This document shows positions 32,296 to 42,501 of a stretch of DNA of 64,000 bases, piece after piece. Within the stretch, counting starts at the first letter, position 1. Each line of letters begins with the position of its first letter. The stretch is from assembly GCA_001600355.1 (NCBI GenBank), contig BCJU01000001.1, forward strand, positions 3,369,178 to 3,433,177, written 5' to 3'. A model generated the notes under the pieces. It had not been told where the DNA came from, searched no databases, and saw only the letters and a list, made by a program, of their open reading frames with translations. The stretch comes from Meira nashicola (lineage: Eukaryota > Basidiomycota > Exobasidiomycetes > Exobasidiales > Brachybasidiaceae). The position numbers were made by a program, and so were the translations under genes.

Positions 32296-32825
32296 ATTGA
32301 CGAGTGTTGATGACGGTGGTCGAATAGGAATGGATTCGAGATTTTTGATGATTAGTTCAAGCCAGGCTTCGAATTGCTTTTTGTTTGTACACAACCCGCA
32401 AAAGCTCTAGAAATTCCTACAGCTCTGTGTGCGTTCGTTCAGGCTCTGAAAAGGGCACGCACGCGATAGGCCCAAGAAAGGAAGAATAGCGGCATATCGA
32501 CTTAACACAGTTCATATGCCAGACAAACGACTGATTTGCTAGCCACCCTGCGCAGCGCGTCCAATGGGACTGCATATGAGCAGTGTTCTGAGAGACACTT
32601 TGAGCCCGCAGCAAAAACACGTGTCTGCACTGAGATATTCTAAATTGCACAGAACTTGGTTGGGCAAATATTGGAAAGCGTATCACGTGTACTAACACTT
32701 AATTTTTTGTGCGTCCAATTCCACTTTGTCTTCACGGTCATATCTGGATTACCCAACCCATCCATTGGTAAAGCTATTATCACATATAGACAAATATATA
32801 TCATACATTCTCTTGTACCTTAATA
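32296..32825. promoter_or_regulatory. RPS8 upstream region with two CACGTG boxes
   Basis: 530 bp between RPS8 (minus) and a hypothetical gene (plus). CACGTG occurs at 32618-32623 and 32684-32689, 66 bp apart; this is the core of bHLH (Cbf1/Pho4-type) sites. No gene recognised. Confidence 0.45.
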
Positions 32826-33458
32826 ATGGTTCTTGAAAATGGACTGCCATCATCAAAGGGATCACCATGCCAATCAATTGGACCGGCGGTAGGAAGTAGG
32901 TACTTTAAGAGTTGACAGAATAGAAAGAAGACTGACGCAGATCCTCCTTAAAGACACTTGCCTTTGCGAGCAAAACGGGATGCCCTTCTACCGGTTCCTC
33001 TGACAAGCCATATGCGGGCTCAGCGTAATTTGTTGTACAGATGGCAAAAGATGCATCCTCATCGAAACCACTCAAAGAGTACTATCTCGGCAACGGATAA
33101 GCAAAGAAGTCGATGTAGCACTTCCCAAGATGAACATTTCTCACATATTCACGCCGCTAGATTTATTAGCAAAGAAGAATTGGATTTCAAGAGGGCTAAA
33201 ATTCTTGCTAAACCTAGTTGGCTGCTACCTTTCTATCATCCATCAATCAAACTCGACAAAGGTTCAGGAACTTCTTCGTATACATTGGAGGAAGAACCTT
33301 CGAGCCTGTCTTCTGAAGACACGATTCATAGTGATACAACTTTCTCTGCTTCGACAGGTTCTGCCGATGAAACTAAAAGCATTCTAACTCATCCATTCTT
33401 TCCAGACAGGGAATCCCATCCACTCAAACACTTAAGAAGGTGCAAGACAATTCCTTGA
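32826..33458 (+). CDS. Hypothetical basic protein, two-exon model
   Basis: Unrecognised. The open frame at 32958 lacks a proper ATG near its start. A short first exon, 32826-32899 (MVLENGLPSSKGSPCQ...), joins in frame to 32954-33458 across a 54-bp GTACTT...TTAAAG intron with a CTGAC branch site, giving 192 residues. If this splice is wrong, the first internal ATG is at 33012 (148 residues). The product is basic and His-rich in the middle and Ser/Glu-rich towards the end, with no signal peptide, membrane segment or known domain. Its stop lies only 30 bp from that of the convergent gene, so the 3' UTRs must overlap. Confidence 0.4.
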
Positions 33459-33488
33459 TTAGTAAAATGAAATTATTTGTATTACAAA

Positions 33489-34544
33489 TTATCCATCAAT
33501 TCCACGACGTTCACGATCGAAGCTTGCTTCATATTCACGTTGTGCTTGTGCTCTAGTCGTACTTGTCCCTTTGCCAAAAGATGGATCAGCAAGGGAACCG
33601 GTGGAAGAGTTAATATTCGAACGTCCATACTGTGAATCTCTATCATTCATCTCCTTTTCTTGTCCAGCACCTGCATTGCGTTTCTCATACACTTCACGAG
33701 CATTTTGTTGTCTTAAACGATCCCAGCTGCTAGGCTGTGCACTTCGATCTCCGCGTATTTGTGCCCATCTAGAGGATTGCGAAGGCTGTGAATGTTCGTT
33801 GGAGGATGAGGAAGTTGACATGTTTGCATTATCAAATTGTCCGGAACTTGAAGGAAAAGATTGAGATTGAGATCCGTATAGAACAGATTCATCAAATGAA
33901 TCGTCACCCCATTGATTTGATTGATTGTCAGATGATGAAGGTTGAGGTGTCCTTCTTGTTGATTGAGATGGAGGTGGGAAGTTAGGATAAGGAGATGATC
34001 CGTTTAATCCACTTTGCTGTCCGAATTGTTGAGTACGATTAGATTGAATTGGTGCATTTACCTTGCCGTCTTGTGCCATTCCCGGTGCAATCCTTCCTGT
34101 ACGTTCATCTGCGGCACCTTGAAGTACACGAGCAAAATGAGCAGGATCTTCTACATTTTGCATATCCGCTTTACCCCACATCAAACCTGCTGGCATCAAT
34201 AAACCACCTCCCGCAATACTACCTAAAATTGTAAATCCAATCGTTGCACCAAAACCTGGAGTTGGTTTACGTCTCCTTAGCAATGCATACGTAACAGCAG
34301 CACCTCCAACTGCTCCAATCCTTCGCATAGTTGTAACTTTATCACGAACTGAAATTAAAGCTTGACGTTCACGTTCGGTCATATTTGCAAGTGCACCTTT
34401 GTTTGGTAGACCTTGATTATTTCCACTGCTGGATGGAGGAGCGGAACTACCACTTCCACCGTTCATTGATGGACCAGAATTAGAGCCATCATTTCCGCTA
34501 AAGTTACCATACTGACTACTTTGATTATTATTGAATCCCGACAT
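33489..34544 (-). CDS. Unknown protein with glycine-rich membrane hairpin
   Basis: A 351-residue intronless protein that I do not recognise. The first 55 residues are Asn/Gly/Ser-rich. A charged helix (TERERQALISVRDKVTTMRR) leads into two Gly/Ala-rich hydrophobic stretches at about 76-89 and 98-122, separated by RRRKPTPG, which looks like a membrane hairpin. A conserved-looking segment (DMQNVEDPAHFARVLQ) follows, then about 200 low-complexity Ser/Gln/Asn residues. The layout is reminiscent of small mitochondrial or endosomal hairpin proteins such as OCIA-domain proteins, but no diagnostic motif is present. Confidence 0.6.
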   Translation of the reverse strand: MSGFNNNQSSQYGNFSGNDGSNSGPSMNGGSGSSAPPSSSGNNQGLPNKGALANMTERERQALISVRDKVTTMRRIGAVGGAAVTYALLRRRKPTPGFGATIGFTILGSIAGGGLLMPAGLMWGKADMQNVEDPAHFARVLQGAADERTGRIAPGMAQDGKVNAPIQSNRTQQFGQQSGLNGSSPYPNFPPPSQSTRRTPQPSSSDNQSNQWGDDSFDESVLYGSQSQSFPSSSGQFDNANMSTSSSSNEHSQPSQSSRWAQIRGDRSAQPSSWDRLRQQNAREVYEKRNAGAGQEKEMNDRDSQYGRSNINSSTGSLADPSFGKGTSTTRAQAQREYEASFDRERRGIDG

Positions 34545-34939
34545 TGCTTGTTCGAATTAAAGGTAGATAGATGGTATTAGGATGCTTTCCATTATAAGAA
34601 CACTTTGATTACCATTACATTCCCACTTTCTCCACTTTGGAAGTCTGACCTTTTGGTTCATACGCGTTCTCTGTGCCTGGGCAAAAAAACAAGTAGGGTA
34701 GCGTTTATGTAAGCCATAAACTAAGGCAGTTACCCAGGGCGTAATTCGGAGTTTACCCCGCGGTAGAAGAATCTATCAAACAAGTGTTGTTCTCGTAGGG
34801 TGACCGACACACTAGCACACCAATTTTAAGTTTACACTGCAGTTCACGCGCTAAGGATAAGGAATGATTATTAGAACTATACATGCATTACATGCTTCTT
34901 CTTTCCCCCTCTTTTCCGTCATAATAGCTTCACACTAAG
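34545..34939. other. Divergent promoter region
   Basis: 395 bp between the hairpin-protein gene (minus) and the acylaminoacyl-peptidase gene (plus). ACGCGT at 34662-34667. No gene or RNA recognised. Confidence 0.5.
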
Positions 34940-37492
34940 ATGACAAAATCTGATAAATCTTCAAAAGTACAAGAGGTAGTATCCACTTTTAAGCTTTTGG
35001 CAGAAATTCCGACGATTAAAAGCGCTGAATTCGTTCGAGAAAATGATACTCGATACCTCGTTCGAACAAATACTTCTGCTCGATCTTATTCAACCAATTC
35101 ACGCACGACAAGTAGACCGAGCATAAAAGTCATCCAGAATGCAGATCCGGAAAAAGTTCCTGATCTACATTGGATCAATGCTGGTTCCAATATTGACTCA
35201 AATGTAGATCCAATCAAAGCTATTTTTTCTTCACATCCTTCGTCACAAGATGAGATAAAGTCCCGCTCTGTAATCCTACGCCAATCAACGAATGACAAAG
35301 GTCAAGATCAAAGATTTGTGGAGTTATGGCAACAGGAAAGGATGCTGAGGAGTGTTAATGTCACAGAAGCACATGGACCATTTTACACAGATGGTAAGAC
35401 GGTCATCATAAGCAGATGTTAAAGAAGGTTTGAAGCTGATTACCATCTCCTTTTCTTACAACAGACATTTATGGCTCATTCTCGCCTTATGAAGATCGTG
35501 TGCTCTATACCGCAGAAGAAAAGGAACGTTCTAAAGAAACTGATATTGGCAAAAGACGAAAAGAGGAAAAATCTGACGGACTGGAAAGTTATGAATATCG
35601 ACCTCAGCTTGGATCTACCTACATTGGAAAATTTTATCCAAAGGTATTTCAGTTGAAGTTCAATCTTAAAGCTGGGAATCCTCCGCAGCTGTACTATATC
35701 GACCCTAGTCAGATAGAAGAACGGGACTCAATTCGAGATCCGATTCTGTCACAGGCTATTTTCAGTCCCGACGCTGAGCAGATCCTACTAACAGCTTACC
35801 CTGCTCTCATTGACGGAAGAAGACTTGGGCTAGCCGCATGTCCAAACAGACCTTCCATCGTTTACTGCATCGATGGAAAGCCAAGCAAAAAAAGGCACGA
35901 TGATTCTACCGATGAAAAAGAAGTAACAAATAATAACTACACCATAAAAGATGCTTTGGCTTGGAAACCAGAGAAATGGCGTCGACTTTCTCGTGAAGGA
36001 TATAGCGGTCGAGGAGGAGCAATTGTCTCTAAAAACAAATGCGTATGGCTCGAATGTCGTTCCGGTGGACCTCACAATGGAAGTGATGTGATTTATTCCG
36101 TAGACCCTTCTGATTTAGATGGTAAGCATCAAATCTCATGTGAAATCGATGAGATCGATGTACCAAAATCACAAACAGCCTTTCCCGGTCTATTTGTTGA
36201 CACGACCTTGACAAGAAGCTGTTCTCTTTCTAGGCTTGATGCAATTGCTATTACGACAATTTGGGGATCCCGTCAAACGATTGTTCTGCACAGGCTAGGT
36301 CAAGATAGCGTACCAATCGAGTTAACACCTTTGGGCATATCTGTCGCTAATCAAGCATCAGAAGTCGAACAGCCATGGAGTTATAATCTCCTTTGCACGA
36401 ATGGAAATGATCTCTTGATTGCTGTCAGATCAAGTCCGATCTGTCCACAACAAATATTGATTGGTCGTATTTCGGAAAAACAAGGTCAACCTCAAGCGGA
36501 ATGGAGTTTGATCAAATCGATGGACGAATCATGGCAGGATGAGAAAGCAATACGTGATTTGAAACAGAGCGCTCTAGCAAAGATCATTCCAATTCCTACA
36601 ACTGGCGTAAAAGAGGACGTCAATGACCAGTCGATTGAGGCAATCCTTCTCTCGCCTTCCACCTCTGACAATCCGTTACCATTACTGTTGGAGCTTCATG
36701 GTGGTCCTCATGGCTCATCACTCACCGCATTTAGTCCAGCGTTGGCAGCTATTTGTTTATCAGGCTGTGAGTGCACCCTTCTAAGGTTCTTACACGGTAG
36801 AATACTAACTCTTATCCCCAATAACAGACTCAATCTTGCAACCCAATTACCACGGATCTCTTGGAAGGGGACAACGCTTTGTCGAATCTTTGATTGGTAA
36901 TTGTGGTAGCTTGGATGTGAAAGATTGTCACTCTTCCGTGGAATATTTGTTGAATAATGTGAGCCAAATTCAAAAAGGTCTCAAGCTTGATTCTGCTCGT
37001 GTTTATGTGGATGGTGGTTCACATGGAGGTTTCCTTTCGTTACACCTTGTAGGTCAATATCCTACCTTTTATCAAGCAACAGTAGCGAGAAATCCGGTTA
37101 CAGCAGTGCAATTGATGGAGGGTACGAATGATATTCCGGACTGGTTTTACGCCGAATTTGGACATTCTTTCGACTTTTCCAATCCTCCCAATTGCATAAC
37201 ACCTGAACAATTCAGAAACTTATGGGCTGCTTCACCCTTTGCTTATATAGACAAGATTCAAGTGCCTGTCTTGTTACTCGTCGGTTTATCAGATCAAAGA
37301 GTGGCACCTTCTCAATCAAAGACTGTTTATCATGCTTTGCAATCACGTATTCGACAAGAAAGGGCAAAGTCTAATCAGTCTGAGGGTAATTTAGACGTTC
37401 GAATGTTGTCATTCAAGGATGAAGAGCATCCATTGAGCGGTGTTGAAGCAGAGTTGATATCGTTTGAAGCACGATACCGATGGATTGCATGA
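34940..37492 (+). CDS. Acylaminoacyl-peptidase (S9C serine peptidase)
   Basis: Releases N-acylated amino acids from blocked peptides in the cytosol. Three exons: 34940-35393, 35465-36766 and 36828-37492, with introns of 71 and 61 bp; the product is 806 residues. The first join gives GPFYTDDIYGSFSPYEDRVLY and the second SGYSILQPNYHGSLGRGQRF, both matching the family. The N-terminal half is a beta-propeller. The C-terminal alpha/beta hydrolase domain has the nucleophile Ser650 in GGSHGGF, Asp741 in GLSDQRV and His786 in DEEHPLS. The IPDW segment after VARNPVTA is typical of acylaminoacyl peptidases rather than dipeptidyl peptidases. Length is slightly above the usual 730 because of linker inserts. 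Confidence 0.92.
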
Positions 37493-37724
37493 GCAATAAA
37501 GAAGTATGACCTGAATCTCTTTTTCTCAATTGATGACCTTATCATTTGATACAAAAGCCATACTTCCGTCTGTGATAAATGAGATATGTTCTTTCGCTCA
37601 TAATGTGCCTCTCTGAAAAGTCTGTCTCTAATAGTCGTCTCCTATTTACGCTTACATGGTAGGTAAACACTACATTGTCAGAGCGGAAATGCGACTTGAT
37701 CTATATTAATGCATTCAAATAGGA

Positions 37725-38351
37725 TCATGATTTGATTGTTGGAGCTGAAAAGCCGCCGGTTGAACCGAAACCACCTTCACCACGTACAGTTTCGGTAAGG
37801 CTCTATTGCAGGGCAAAAAGGAAGAAAATATGTCAGTACGATAATGCAAAATATTTTTTTATGATTGTGATTTACGTACCTGTACGGTTTCTACTTGTGG
37901 TGTAAAGATTTGTTCTAAAATCAATTGTGCGATACGATCACCGATGTTAATCGAAAAGTCAGAATCGCCAAAATTGAACAATAAAACACCCAAAAGACCA
38001 CGATAATCTGCATCAATTACGCCTGCACCACAATCGATTCCATGTTTAGAAGCTTAAAGAAGAGGAAGAAGTTAAGAATTGTACCATGTTTGTTATTATA
38101 GAACAAGAATAAATGCACTCACCTAATCCTGAACGAGGTGCAACACGACCATAAGAACCTTCTGGAATAGCAACTCGAATACCGGTAGGAACGACGATCC
38201 TTCCACCTTTTGGAATGATAACGTTTTGTGATGCATATAAATCATAACCTGCTGCTAAAGCACTTCCTCTTGTTGGTGCTTTTGCATGAGGATGTTCGGG
38301 ATCTAAGCTAACCAAAAATTTTGGTTGTTGCATATTTACTGCTGTTGGCAT
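37725..38351 (-). CDS. DUT1: dUTP pyrophosphatase
   Basis: Hydrolyses dUTP to dUMP and pyrophosphate, keeping uracil out of DNA and feeding thymidylate synthesis. Three exons: 38351-38123, 38052-37880 and 37802-37725; 159 residues from MPTAVN. All five dUTPase motifs are present: AAGYDLYAS (I), VAPRSGLA (II, across the first intron), GVIDADYRG (III), GDRIAQLIL (IV) and the P-loop-like [10 protein letters not shown] (V, in the last exon). A short tail follows motif V. The frame stays open upstream and an in-frame ATG at 38453 would add 34 mostly basic residues, possibly a mitochondrial presequence. Two ACGCGT boxes lie further upstream. Confidence 0.95.
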
Positions 38352-38822
38352 TTTTTCCTTTCTTAACGAATAATTATAATGAATCTGTGATCGTTGAAGA
38401 TGAAATTCAGAGATTGATCTGAACTTTGAGATTTTAATTAAGTTTCGATTCATTCTCTTGGACTTTTGAACAACACTTTTTTGAACGAAGCCATAAATTA
38501 AGGACGGATACGCGTTATGTATATCGCGTAAAGTAACACACACGCATATCGTATCCATTACGCGTCGCGCCGGCGCACGCTCAAATATTCTAAATACAGT
38601 AACCCATTTGACTTGCACGTGAAATCAAAACACAGTGAAATCCCATCACGGTGACTAGAATATGTTTGATTCTACATTATGCTCATAGTGATAAAAAATA
38701 ATGATTGTAATCCAAACATGATAGCACGTGAAATATTATTGAATTGAATTTGATGATGGTAGTGCAAGTTATAAAATATTTATTTCCATCTTCTCTCCTT
38801 TCATCATTATCAACATTAAATT
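38352..38822. promoter_or_regulatory. Divergent DUT1/orphan promoter with ACGCGT and CACGTG elements
   Basis: 471 bp. ACGCGT (MluI cell-cycle box, MBF site) occurs at 38510-38515 and 38560-38565. GCACGTGAAAT occurs twice, at 38615-38625 and 38724-38734. The part nearest DUT1 (38352-38453) may be coding if the longer start is used. Confidence 0.5.
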
Positions 38823-39605
38823 ATGCAAATCGGAAATCTTTCAAACACGATTATTTCATTCTTTTCACTTTTCACACAAAGTGATCAGGTTGAAAATGAG
38901 ATGGCAAATACGCAATGTGAAATTTTTCCAAAGGATTCAAGTATTAGCGATACCAACGAACTTAAACGGGCTAATGACGTTGAAGATACATTTGATTCAC
39001 AAAAACGTTCAAGAGTGGTTTTGGACGATAAAGATAAATATCGAATAATGTCTTTCAATCGACATTCTCGACAAAGACCAAAAGAAACACATAGCAAATC
39101 AATCTCTTTCGTCAAAGTGAAACAAATCAGTCCACCTAAAATTAGACAAATTAGTACAAGTTCAAATGCAATTCACTTAGGTCCTGCTTCAAATCTTGTT
39201 CCTGAACCTAGAAATGGATATGATTATCACAATCATAATAATTTATCACAGCGTTTCCCATTAAACCGAAAATCGTTTTCTCCTTTCGTTATGCCATTCT
39301 CAACACCTTTTCATGGCTTTCAAGATTTCAAAAATTATCAATCAAGAGCTCGAAATGTGAATAGAGATGGTCATTTTACTCAACGAAATCGACCTAAATA
39401 CCATTATCAACCTTTAATCGTCATGACAAAAGATGATCTCATTGACGAATTCTTGAAAGATGCTGATCCATTCCAATGGACATATCCTGCACCTTGTCAT
39501 ATTAGAATAAATATCAAAACATTCAACGAGAAACAATTCGATCTCTGCAGTAGTTCGAAGATCGATCACAACATGGAAACGGAAGAAGGTCAATTGGATG
39601 TCTGA
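38823..39605 (+). CDS. Orphan protein, AT-rich gene
   Basis: A 260-residue intronless protein that I do not recognise. It begins with a short hydrophobic stretch (NTIISFFSLF), followed by an acidic/polar segment and a basic cluster (QKRSRVV, then RHSRQRPK) that could be a nuclear localisation signal. The centre is rich in Asn, His, Phe and Arg. A C-terminal segment, MTKDDLIDEFLKDADPFQW, looks folded and helical. A second in-frame ATG (MANTQ) would remove the hydrophobic start. Codon use is strongly A/T-ending, like the orphan at 19563. It may be lineage-specific. Confidence 0.5.
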   Translation: MQIGNLSNTIISFFSLFTQSDQVENEMANTQCEIFPKDSSISDTNELKRANDVEDTFDSQKRSRVVLDDKDKYRIMSFNRHSRQRPKETHSKSISFVKVKQISPPKIRQISTSSNAIHLGPASNLVPEPRNGYDYHNHNNLSQRFPLNRKSFSPFVMPFSTPFHGFQDFKNYQSRARNVNRDGHFTQRNRPKYHYQPLIVMTKDDLIDEFLKDADPFQWTYPAPCHIRINIKTFNEKQFDLCSSSKIDHNMETEEGQLDV

Positions 39606-39738
39606 TATGATGAAATTAGTGCACAATTTAAGCATAAAAATGAAAAAGCATACAGTGGCTTTTTTCAAAGACATATGTCATATCTTCCGTCTGAATATAT
39701 AGCCATCACCATACATACACATGTACTTAGGCACTCTT

Positions 39739-42501
39739 TTAATTTTCACCTCTTTGCTGATCCAATTGTTCTCTTTGAGATGCAGCCCAAGAACGTACAT
39801 CGTGTTCTTTGCCTACGTGTAATTCTCGCATTTCTTCTGAGCGTATTGTAGTAGGTTGAACTCCGTTAATATGTTGCAACCTTAATTCTACGCAATCACC
39901 ATCAACTTCCGTTGTTGTTGCCGTAGTGGTAACTGCAGCAGAAGATGCTACGATTCGGTCATCGCTATCATCATCAAAAGGTGCTAAATCGCTATCTGCA
40001 GGTTCACCATCAGATTGCCGATCATCTCCACCTCTAGAAGATTCTTCTAAGATAGAATTTGGCGTGGTATCATCATCTAAGGTATTTACCGATAAGCTTG
40101 TGCGTTCATCTCCATCAACGTCATTCTCTTCTCCGACACCTCTCTCATGTGCGTTTGACGTCTGTTTGGGCGATTGAGGATGTAATTGAAATCTTTGACT
40201 ACCAAAACTGATCTCAGTACCATATGCAAACGCTTCACCAATACCGTATGATGAACTATGTCCCGACATAGCAGAACTTGGATGCAACAATAGCCGTGCT
40301 GTAGCATTATTCGATCTTGGACTTGTACGTGCAGAAACGTTTCCGCTACTGTTTCCCGTTGAAGTTGAGATGCCTAAAGCATCATTAGAAGATCCTGTTC
40401 GGGGATCAAAAGGTAAATTCCATCTCTGTTTGATCTTTCTTCGTTCATACGACGATGCTCCACCATCATCACTTCGGGCTGACGAAGGTACCCGAGGAAC
40501 CGAAGACGATTTGATTGTAGTTAATCGATTATCACGTACACCGTCATCTTGAAGAGACGATGAATTCAAATTATCCGCTTCTACGTTTGAAGAGTGAGAA
40601 GCTTTCCTTGCCGACACACGCTCATTCGATACCGGATTGTTTGGAGTCTTTTTGACCCTTGACGAAAGGCGATGTGAATCCGATTCAGTTGTACTACTTT
40701 CGGATCCTCTTCTGGATTGCTTCGAATTAAGAGAAGCTTGATTTGAACTTCCAGCAACGTTTTCTTTGTTTTGCGTAATTGGAACGGCCGAAGATTGACC
40801 CTTCTTTGGTGTATCATATCTTAATCCGGCACGCATCACATGTTGCCTTGGACTTAAACCAACATTTTGAGAAAGAGGCGCCAACATGGCTGCTGTTGGA
40901 GGATAGGCAACGGCACTTCCTCCATGTTGTACTTGCGCCAATCCGCGTGCCATTTCCTCAAACGCAAAACTGCCGCCGTAACCATTCAATAGAGAGCCAG
41001 CCTCAAATCTTCTGGTTACGTCGCGAAGATAGCGTGGATCGAATCCACCCGAAGGCAAATACAAAGCTGGATTCATGACCGGAGGTAAGAATGTTGGCCT
41101 TTGGCGATAATATTGCGAAGGATCGGGTGCTCTTGTTAAACCGTCTTCACGTTCTTCACATAATTCGGCTAGAGCAACCGAAACACGATCCACTCGAGTA
41201 GTCAGAATGCGATATGCTCTCATGAATTCACCTCTGATCGTATATAATCCATCCTTTGTAACAGTGCGTGCTACATTGTAGCCAGATTGGAAAGGGTCTT
41301 CAATGCAAAGCTCTGCGTTCCATACATTTGCATCTTTTGAAATGACGCCGTTCTCATTTCTAATACTAATCACGTCCCGCGAATACCCAAATTCTTTTGA
41401 GAAGTATTTGAAGAAATCCAGTAATAGTTCACCGACATTTTCAGTATTGAAAGATGTCCATTCCTTACGTAACTTTGCTACGTCATCATAAAAGTACACG
41501 TTATGTCCATTCAATGTGACATCTTCTGCTTTCCTCTGCGATCCTGGTGGAGGTGAAATCCTTTGCAGATTTGGAAGAACGGCAGGTCTCTTGACATGTG
41601 TTAGAAAGAAAAGCATCATTAACGTGTAGCCATAAGAGGAAAGCGTTCCTGTATAAGGCGAATTCAATTTCCGCCTCTTTGTCCATACTTTCAAGAAGAG
41701 AACCAGCGTTCTTAGTCGAGGCGGGTCCACCATAGCATAACTTAACAAAAGTCTCGTATTCTCCAACGCCAATCGATTTTCGAATCCTATATCGCAAGAT
41801 ATTTCGTATGATAATTCCGTTGTTGGCGGTCTACTTATTTTTATAATTGGAATTCGAGCTTTAGGTAGAGGCATGACGTTGTAATCAGTTTCTTGTCTTA
41901 GCAATTTACCCAATTCTTCTACCAAATGTGATGCATCTGGATGAACAGCGTATTCTTTCTTCTCCTTTGAGCCATCATTAGCCAAGAGACAACAAAGGTC
42001 CATATCTGAATTCTTCAATGCAAACCCATTCGCCATACTTCCAAACGCCAACAATTTTGCGCCAGGGCTAACTTTGCCAGTCAAGCGTTCAAGCTGCCGT
42101 CTTGTTGCCTCTTTTATTCTGTATTCCTCTTCTGTGGGTAAGATTGGAGTGAGGAAAGCAATGATGCAATTTGTCAAATCTGCTGTATACCGCTCCATCG
42201 TCAAAAATTGCTGCATTTGTTGTTGCTGACTGGTATGTTGCGGTCGAAAGTGAAATGGTAAAGTGCCGTTTATGATAGGTATTCCATTTGTTCCAGTACT
42301 TGTACTTCCAATTCCATTAGTATATGCGTTATTGTTGCTGTAAGAGGGGATTGGTGAAGAGGCTGCGGAGGAAGACGATGATGAAGCTGCATAAGCACCT
42401 AGGCTATTAGCACGAAAAGGTACTGTTGATGTATTGGCTGAAAGTGAATTCGTCGCATGTGACACACTGTCTGACCTCTGACCATCTTTACTGATCGACA
42501 T
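39739..42501 (-). CDS. Cid1-family noncanonical poly(A)/poly(U) polymerase
   Basis: A 920-residue intronless protein. A Ser/Asn-rich head of about 110 residues precedes the nucleotidyltransferase core. The core starts the catalytic motif GSMANGFALKNSDMDLC at about residue 152, which carries two metal-binding Asp residues of the DxD type; the third Asp is in SCDIGF at about 236. A SPYTGTLSSYGYTLMMLFFL helix and the PAP-associated domain (NVGELLLDFFKYFSKEFGY, about 354-410) follow. A FQSGYNVARTV segment closes the core, matching Cid1/Cid13-type terminal uridylyl or adenylyl transferases that tail RNAs in the cytoplasm. The last 450 residues are Ser-rich and disordered. Choice between U and A addition cannot be made by eye. 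Confidence 0.85.
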   Translation of the reverse strand: MSISKDGQRSDSVSHATNSLSANTSTVPFRANSLGAYAASSSSSSAASSPIPSYSNNNAYTNGIGSTSTGTNGIPIINGTLPFHFRPQHTSQQQQMQQFLTMERYTADLTNCIIAFLTPILPTEEEYRIKEATRRQLERLTGKVSPGAKLLAFGSMANGFALKNSDMDLCCLLANDGSKEKKEYAVHPDASHLVEELGKLLRQETDYNVMPLPKARIPIIKISRPPTTELSYEISCDIGFENRLALENTRLLLSYAMVDPPRLRTLVLFLKVWTKRRKLNSPYTGTLSSYGYTLMMLFFLTHVKRPAVLPNLQRISPPPGSQRKAEDVTLNGHNVYFYDDVAKLRKEWTSFNTENVGELLLDFFKYFSKEFGYSRDVISIRNENGVISKDANVWNAELCIEDPFQSGYNVARTVTKDGLYTIRGEFMRAYRILTTRVDRVSVALAELCEEREDGLTRAPDPSQYYRQRPTFLPPVMNPALYLPSGGFDPRYLRDVTRRFEAGSLLNGYGGSFAFEEMARGLAQVQHGGSAVAYPPTAAMLAPLSQNVGLSPRQHVMRAGLRYDTPKKGQSSAVPITQNKENVAGSSNQASLNSKQSRRGSESSTTESDSHRLSSRVKKTPNNPVSNERVSARKASHSSNVEADNLNSSSLQDDGVRDNRLTTIKSSSVPRVPSSARSDDGGASSYERRKIKQRWNLPFDPRTGSSNDALGISTSTGNSSGNVSARTSPRSNNATARLLLHPSSAMSGHSSSYGIGEAFAYGTEISFGSQRFQLHPQSPKQTSNAHERGVGEENDVDGDERTSLSVNTLDDDTTPNSILEESSRGGDDRQSDGEPADSDLAPFDDDSDDRIVASSAAVTTTATTTEVDGDCVELRLQHINGVQPTTIRSEEMRELHVGKEHDVRSWAASQREQLDQQRGEN

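Noticed and set aside
32958..33011. Translation start at 32958 for the hypothetical gene
   Set aside because: The codon there is TTG, not ATG; a spliced upstream exon or the ATG at 33012 fits better.
34680..34800. Possible tRNA-like or structured RNA sequence
   Set aside because: No A-box/B-box pair and no cloverleaf could be drawn; no tRNA was found elsewhere in the window either.
35500..36900. Separate gene starting at 35500
   Set aside because: The frame starts with GTG and is the middle exon of the acylaminoacyl-peptidase gene; both junctions restore conserved family sequence.
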